Positions 61,440-64,000 of a DNA stretch of 64,000 nucleotides are shown here, one piece after another. The position numbers and the translations under genes were made by a program. Within the stretch, counting starts at the first letter, position 1. Each line of letters opens with the position of its first letter. The stretch is from positions 3,224,001 to 3,288,000 of the forward strand of contig NZ_CP051240.1 in assembly GCF_017794965.1 (NCBI RefSeq), in the 5' to 3' direction. Below the pieces are notes generated by a model, which ran no database searches, was not told where the DNA came from, and worked only from the letters and a program-made list of their open reading frames with translations. The DNA comes from Alcanivorax sp. Its GTDB lineage: Bacteria; Pseudomonadota; Gammaproteobacteria; Pseudomonadales; Alcanivoracaceae.

Positions 61440-62459
61440 TTAGCGATACCCTGCGCGGTCCATCAGCTTCACGGCGTCCACCTGCAGGGCACCGGCCACG
61501 CTGACGTTGAGGTCATCCTCACGGAATTCACCCCAGGATTTCACTTCCTCTGCTGGTTCCACGGTCGGATTCACCGGGTATTCCAGGTTGATCTCCGCCA
61601 ACAGGGCCTGGGCCTTGGGCTGGGTCATCCATTCCAGCAGAGCCTTGGCCTGTTCCGGATGGGGGGCGTATTTGGTCACCGCGCCACCCGAAATGTTGAT
61701 GTGCACACCACTGCTCTCCTGGTTAGCCCAGAACAGGGACAGCGGCAGCTGCGGGTTATCGCGCTTCATGCGACCAAAATAGTAAGTATTCACTATACCC
61801 ACATCGCATTGCCCTGCGACGATGGCTTCCATCAGGGCGGTATCATTGGAGAAGACATCCGTGGCCAGGTTACCCACCCAGCCGCTAACCACGGCTTCCG
61901 CCTGCTCTGAGCCCAGACGCTCGATCATGGTAGCGACCAGAGACTGGTTGTAGACCTTCTTGGAGGTACGCAGACACAGACGGCCTTTCCAGTCCGGTTC
62001 GGCCAGGGCTTCGTAGCTGGACAGATTTTCCGGGTTCACCCGTTCGGTGGAATAGACAAGGGTACGGGCCCGCTTGGTAAGGCCGAACCATTGTTTGTCC
62101 GGGTCGGTGAAACTGGCCGGCACATTGGCGTCCAGGACCACGGACTCCACCGGCTGCAGCAGCTCCATCTCGGCAGCATTCCACAGGTTGCCGGCATCCA
62201 CGGTGATCAGCAGATCCGCCGGGGTGCGCTCTCCTTCCGCCTTGATACGGGCGGCCAGCGCAGAGGCATTGTCAGTGATGTAGCGAATGGTGGTGCCGGT
62301 TTCTTCGGTATAGGCATCAAATACCGGTTTGATCAGATGATCATTGCGAGAGGTGTAAACCACCAGTTCATTCTCAGCTGCAGGCTCGGAACAACCCCAC
62401 AGCCCCGCCAGCGCCGCCAGGGCGCCAGCCATGACACCGACTCTCCAACAAACACGCAT
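61440..62459 (-). CDS. fbpA: Iron(III) substrate-binding protein, FbpA-type lipoprotein
   Basis: A 339-residue binding protein of the FbpA/FutA/IdiA family: lipobox GLWGC (C23), mature start ELVVYTSRNDHLIKPVFDAYTEETG, and the iron-ligand tyrosine pair in VNTYYFGRM (about 207-215). Lipidation would tether it to a membrane, less common for FbpA. Captures periplasmic Fe(III) for FbpB. The start at 62459 gives the signal peptide directly. A Fur-like palindrome lies 32 bp upstream. Confidence 0.9.
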   Translation of the reverse strand: MRVCWRVGVMAGALAALAGLWGCSEPAAENELVVYTSRNDHLIKPVFDAYTEETGTTIRYITDNASALAARIKAEGERTPADLLITVDAGNLWNAAEMELLQPVESVVLDANVPASFTDPDKQWFGLTKRARTLVYSTERVNPENLSSYEALAEPDWKGRLCLRTSKKVYNQSLVATMIERLGSEQAEAVVSGWVGNLATDVFSNDTALMEAIVAGQCDVGIVNTYYFGRMKRDNPQLPLSLFWANQESSGVHINISGGAVTKYAPHPEQAKALLEWMTQPKAQALLAEINLEYPVNPTVEPAEEVKSWGEFREDDLNVSVAGALQVDAVKLMDRAGYR

Positions 62460-62484
62460 ATCCCTTAACTCCAGTCCGGGAAAT

Positions 62485-62509
62485 TCAAACAAGAATGATT
62501 CTTAATTGG
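62485..62509. promoter_or_regulatory. Fur-box-like palindrome
   Basis: AAACAAGAATGATTCTTAAT contains the perfect dyad AAGAAT-G-ATTCTT (62491-62503) and resembles the Fur consensus GATAATGATAATCATTATC in its AATGATT core. Position before fbpA supports iron control. Confidence 0.62.
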
Positions 62510-62555
62510 TCTCGCAGTATGGCAGGTCTTGCGGTCAAGCTCTAGCCGGATTTTT

Positions 62556-63794
62556 TCACCGCTGCGGTGGCCGCGCCCGCTGCGGCAAATCCGCACTGCG
62601 CCCCAGCGCCCGGTTGGCGAAGAAGCCTTTCACCGGCCCCGCCTGATCCACCAGCTTCATCCCGGTATTGCGCAACCAGCGAAGCGGCAGGGCGCGCTGC
62701 TCGAACAGCTGCTGGAAGCCACGCATGGCATTCTGCATGACCAGGTTTTCACCCCGGCGACGGCGCTGATAGCGTGCCAGCGCATGCCGGTCGGCACAGC
62801 CCAGCCCGGTATCGACGGCACGGAGCACTTCTTCCGCCAGCACCGCCGCATCCAGCAATCCCAGATTAACGCCCTGCCCCGCCAGGGGATGGATCACATG
62901 GGCCGCATCCCCCACCAGTGCCAGCGCCGGCGCCACATACTGGCTGGCATGCCGGGGCTGAATCGGGAACACAGCCCGCTCACTCAGCAGGGTCACCTCG
63001 CCCAGCACATCAGCTACCGCGGCCTGCAGTTCCACGGCGAAGCGACCGGCATCATACTGCTGAAGCTCACGAATTCGTTCAGGCCAGCCGGACCAGACGA
63101 TGGAGCACTGTCGCTGCTCACCCTGGGTCGGATCACTGTAAAGTGGTAACAGGGCCAGCGGCCCGGATTCCATAAACACCTGACGGGCACAGCCCTGATG
63201 CGGCAAGGCCGTGCCGATGGTGGCCACCAGCGCATGATGACCGCTGTCGGACGCACCACCACTGATCCCCGCCCAGTCCCGCACCTGCGAACGGGCGCCA
63301 TCGGCGCCCACCAACAGATCCGCGTGCAGGCGTTCACCACCACACATCACATCCCAGCCGCTGTCATTGCGTCGCGCACTCTCCACGCTCGCGCCACAGC
63401 GCCAGTCCAGTGAGGCCAGCGCCTGGGCACGCTGATAAAGCGCGGCGGTCAGGTGGCCGTTTTCCAACAGCCACCCCAGGGTATCGGTACCCGCCTCTTC
63501 GGCGGTGAAGGTCACTTCACCGGTGCCATCCTGATCCCACACCTGCATGGCGCCATAGGGCTGGACGCGCGACAAATCAAGCTGATCCCAGACGCCACTG
63601 TTGCGCAGCAGCCAGTAGCTGGCCTCGGTGAGCGTAGACACCCGCAATTGCGCCGCCCCGGACGGCATCACCGGCTCCGGCGCCCCATCCAGCACCGTCA
63701 CCCGCAACCCGGCCTCCGCCAGCAGAACCCCCAGCAAACCGCCAGTCATCCCGCCGCCAACAATAATGATGTGCTGTTCGCTATCGCCCGTCAT
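62556..63794 (-). CDS. UbiH/UbiF/VisC family FAD-dependent hydroxylase
   Basis: A 412-residue flavoprotein monooxygenase: N-terminal dinucleotide motif IIIVGGGMTGGLLGVLLAEAG (broken as VGGGMTGG), second FAD motif VGADGARSQVRD (about 165-176) and the third motif ALVGDAAHVIHPLAGQGVNL (about 285-304). It belongs to the ubiquinone-hydroxylase group, probably UbiF-like (C6 hydroxylation) or a paralogue; which ring position cannot be decided. The ATG at 63794 places the FAD motif near the N-terminus. ubiK at 17989 is a different part of the same pathway. Confidence 0.85.
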   Translation of the reverse strand: MTGDSEQHIIIVGGGMTGGLLGVLLAEAGLRVTVLDGAPEPVMPSGAAQLRVSTLTEASYWLLRNSGVWDQLDLSRVQPYGAMQVWDQDGTGEVTFTAEEAGTDTLGWLLENGHLTAALYQRAQALASLDWRCGASVESARRNDSGWDVMCGGERLHADLLVGADGARSQVRDWAGISGGASDSGHHALVATIGTALPHQGCARQVFMESGPLALLPLYSDPTQGEQRQCSIVWSGWPERIRELQQYDAGRFAVELQAAVADVLGEVTLLSERAVFPIQPRHASQYVAPALALVGDAAHVIHPLAGQGVNLGLLDAAVLAEEVLRAVDTGLGCADRHALARYQRRRRGENLVMQNAMRGFQQLFEQRALPLRWLRNTGMKLVDQAGPVKGFFANRALGRSADLPQRARPPQR

Positions 63795-63849
63795 AAATCC
63801 TTTCCAAAACGCGCAGATGCCCCAGGCAATCTCCGCCATCAAACCCTTG

Positions 63850-64000
63850 AGTTGAAAGTTAAAAGTTCAAAGTTGAAACGCGGGCCCGGCCAGCGTGTTT
63901 TGCAATATCGTGCCCGCGGTCACCGGTAAGGGCGCGGGTACAGAGATCCAGAACGGCAAAACCTTTCTCGCGCCTTTTCAACTTTAAACTTTGAACTTTC
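63850..64000. repeat. Core element C with heptamer ends (cut by window end)
   Basis: AGTTGAA AGTTAAA AGTTCAA AGTTGAA (63850-63878), core ACGCGGGCCCGGCC ... CGTGCCCGCGGTCACCGGTA (63911-63928 region) AGGGCGCGGGTAC ... TTTCTCGCGCCTTTT, then facing CAACTTTAAACTTTGAACTT. TCACCGGTAA-N-GGCGCGGG is identical to element B. Confidence 0.85.

Noticed and set aside
1..64000. tRNA, rRNA genes or a chromosomal origin
   Set aside because: No tRNA T-loop/acceptor pattern, rRNA sequence or DnaA-box cluster with dnaA/gyrB-type neighbours was noticed.

Overview
The window is chromosomal DNA of a GC-rich gammaproteobacterium, most likely an Alcanivorax-like marine hydrocarbon degrader. That is an inference from gene content (rmf, rsd, creBCD, a fused glucosylglycerol-phosphate synthase/phosphatase, FadL-like outer-membrane proteins, an acyl desaturase, FbpA/FbpB iron uptake), not from a marker gene. 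No rRNA, tRNA, CRISPR array or phage structural gene was seen.

Layout. 1-3.5 kb: rmf, dsbB, a CidA/LrgA-LrgB pair, rsd. 3.2-7.3 kb: creBCD (minus strand) plus a small gene coupled to creD. 7.3-13.5 kb: a two-gene secreted-protein operon, a GAF protein, two TetR regulators each with visible palindromic operators, a nitronate monooxygenase-like enzyme, an alpha/beta hydrolase and a minimal K+ channel. 14.3-18.2 kb: rlmI, amtB, glnK (with a sigma-54 promoter), ubiK. 18.9-26.8 kb: comM, cut after codon 34 by a 6.4-kb AT-rich island. 27.3-37.5 kb: SDR/acyl-CoA dehydrogenase operon, Nudix, AraC regulator/desaturase pair, macro-domain protein, rsuA, rep, yqaA. 37.9-44 kb: ggpPS followed by a chromosomal integron. 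44.3-49.1 kb: the glycine cleavage operon gcvT-gcvH-gcvPA-gcvPB. 49.4-59.1 kb: two tandem copies of an outer-membrane-protein/large-lipoprotein module. 59.8-63.8 kb: iron ABC transporter parts and a UbiH/UbiF-type hydroxylase.

Two accessory systems stand out. (1) An island inside comM carries a large serine recombinase, a MobV/Pre-like relaxase candidate, a coiled-coil protein, an HNH endonuclease next to a cytosine-5 DNA methyltransferase (a probable restriction-modification pair), and about 1 kb of non-coding DNA rich in iterons, hairpins and terminators. (2) An integron with an intact IntI-type integrase, an attI-like region and two cassettes. The first cassette holds a translationally coupled DUF262 + HEPN-nuclease pair, a good candidate for an anti-phage or abortive-infection module. 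The second encodes a 111-residue orphan protein.

The intergenic DNA is unusual. Short arrays with a strict 7-bp period but many different unit sequences sit at or just after the stop codons of at least a dozen genes, often as facing inverted pairs. They flank REP-like hairpins (GTAGGAGC...-type), a CTCTGTGG-type repeat, and a roughly 150-bp element with a conserved core found at least three times, possibly four.
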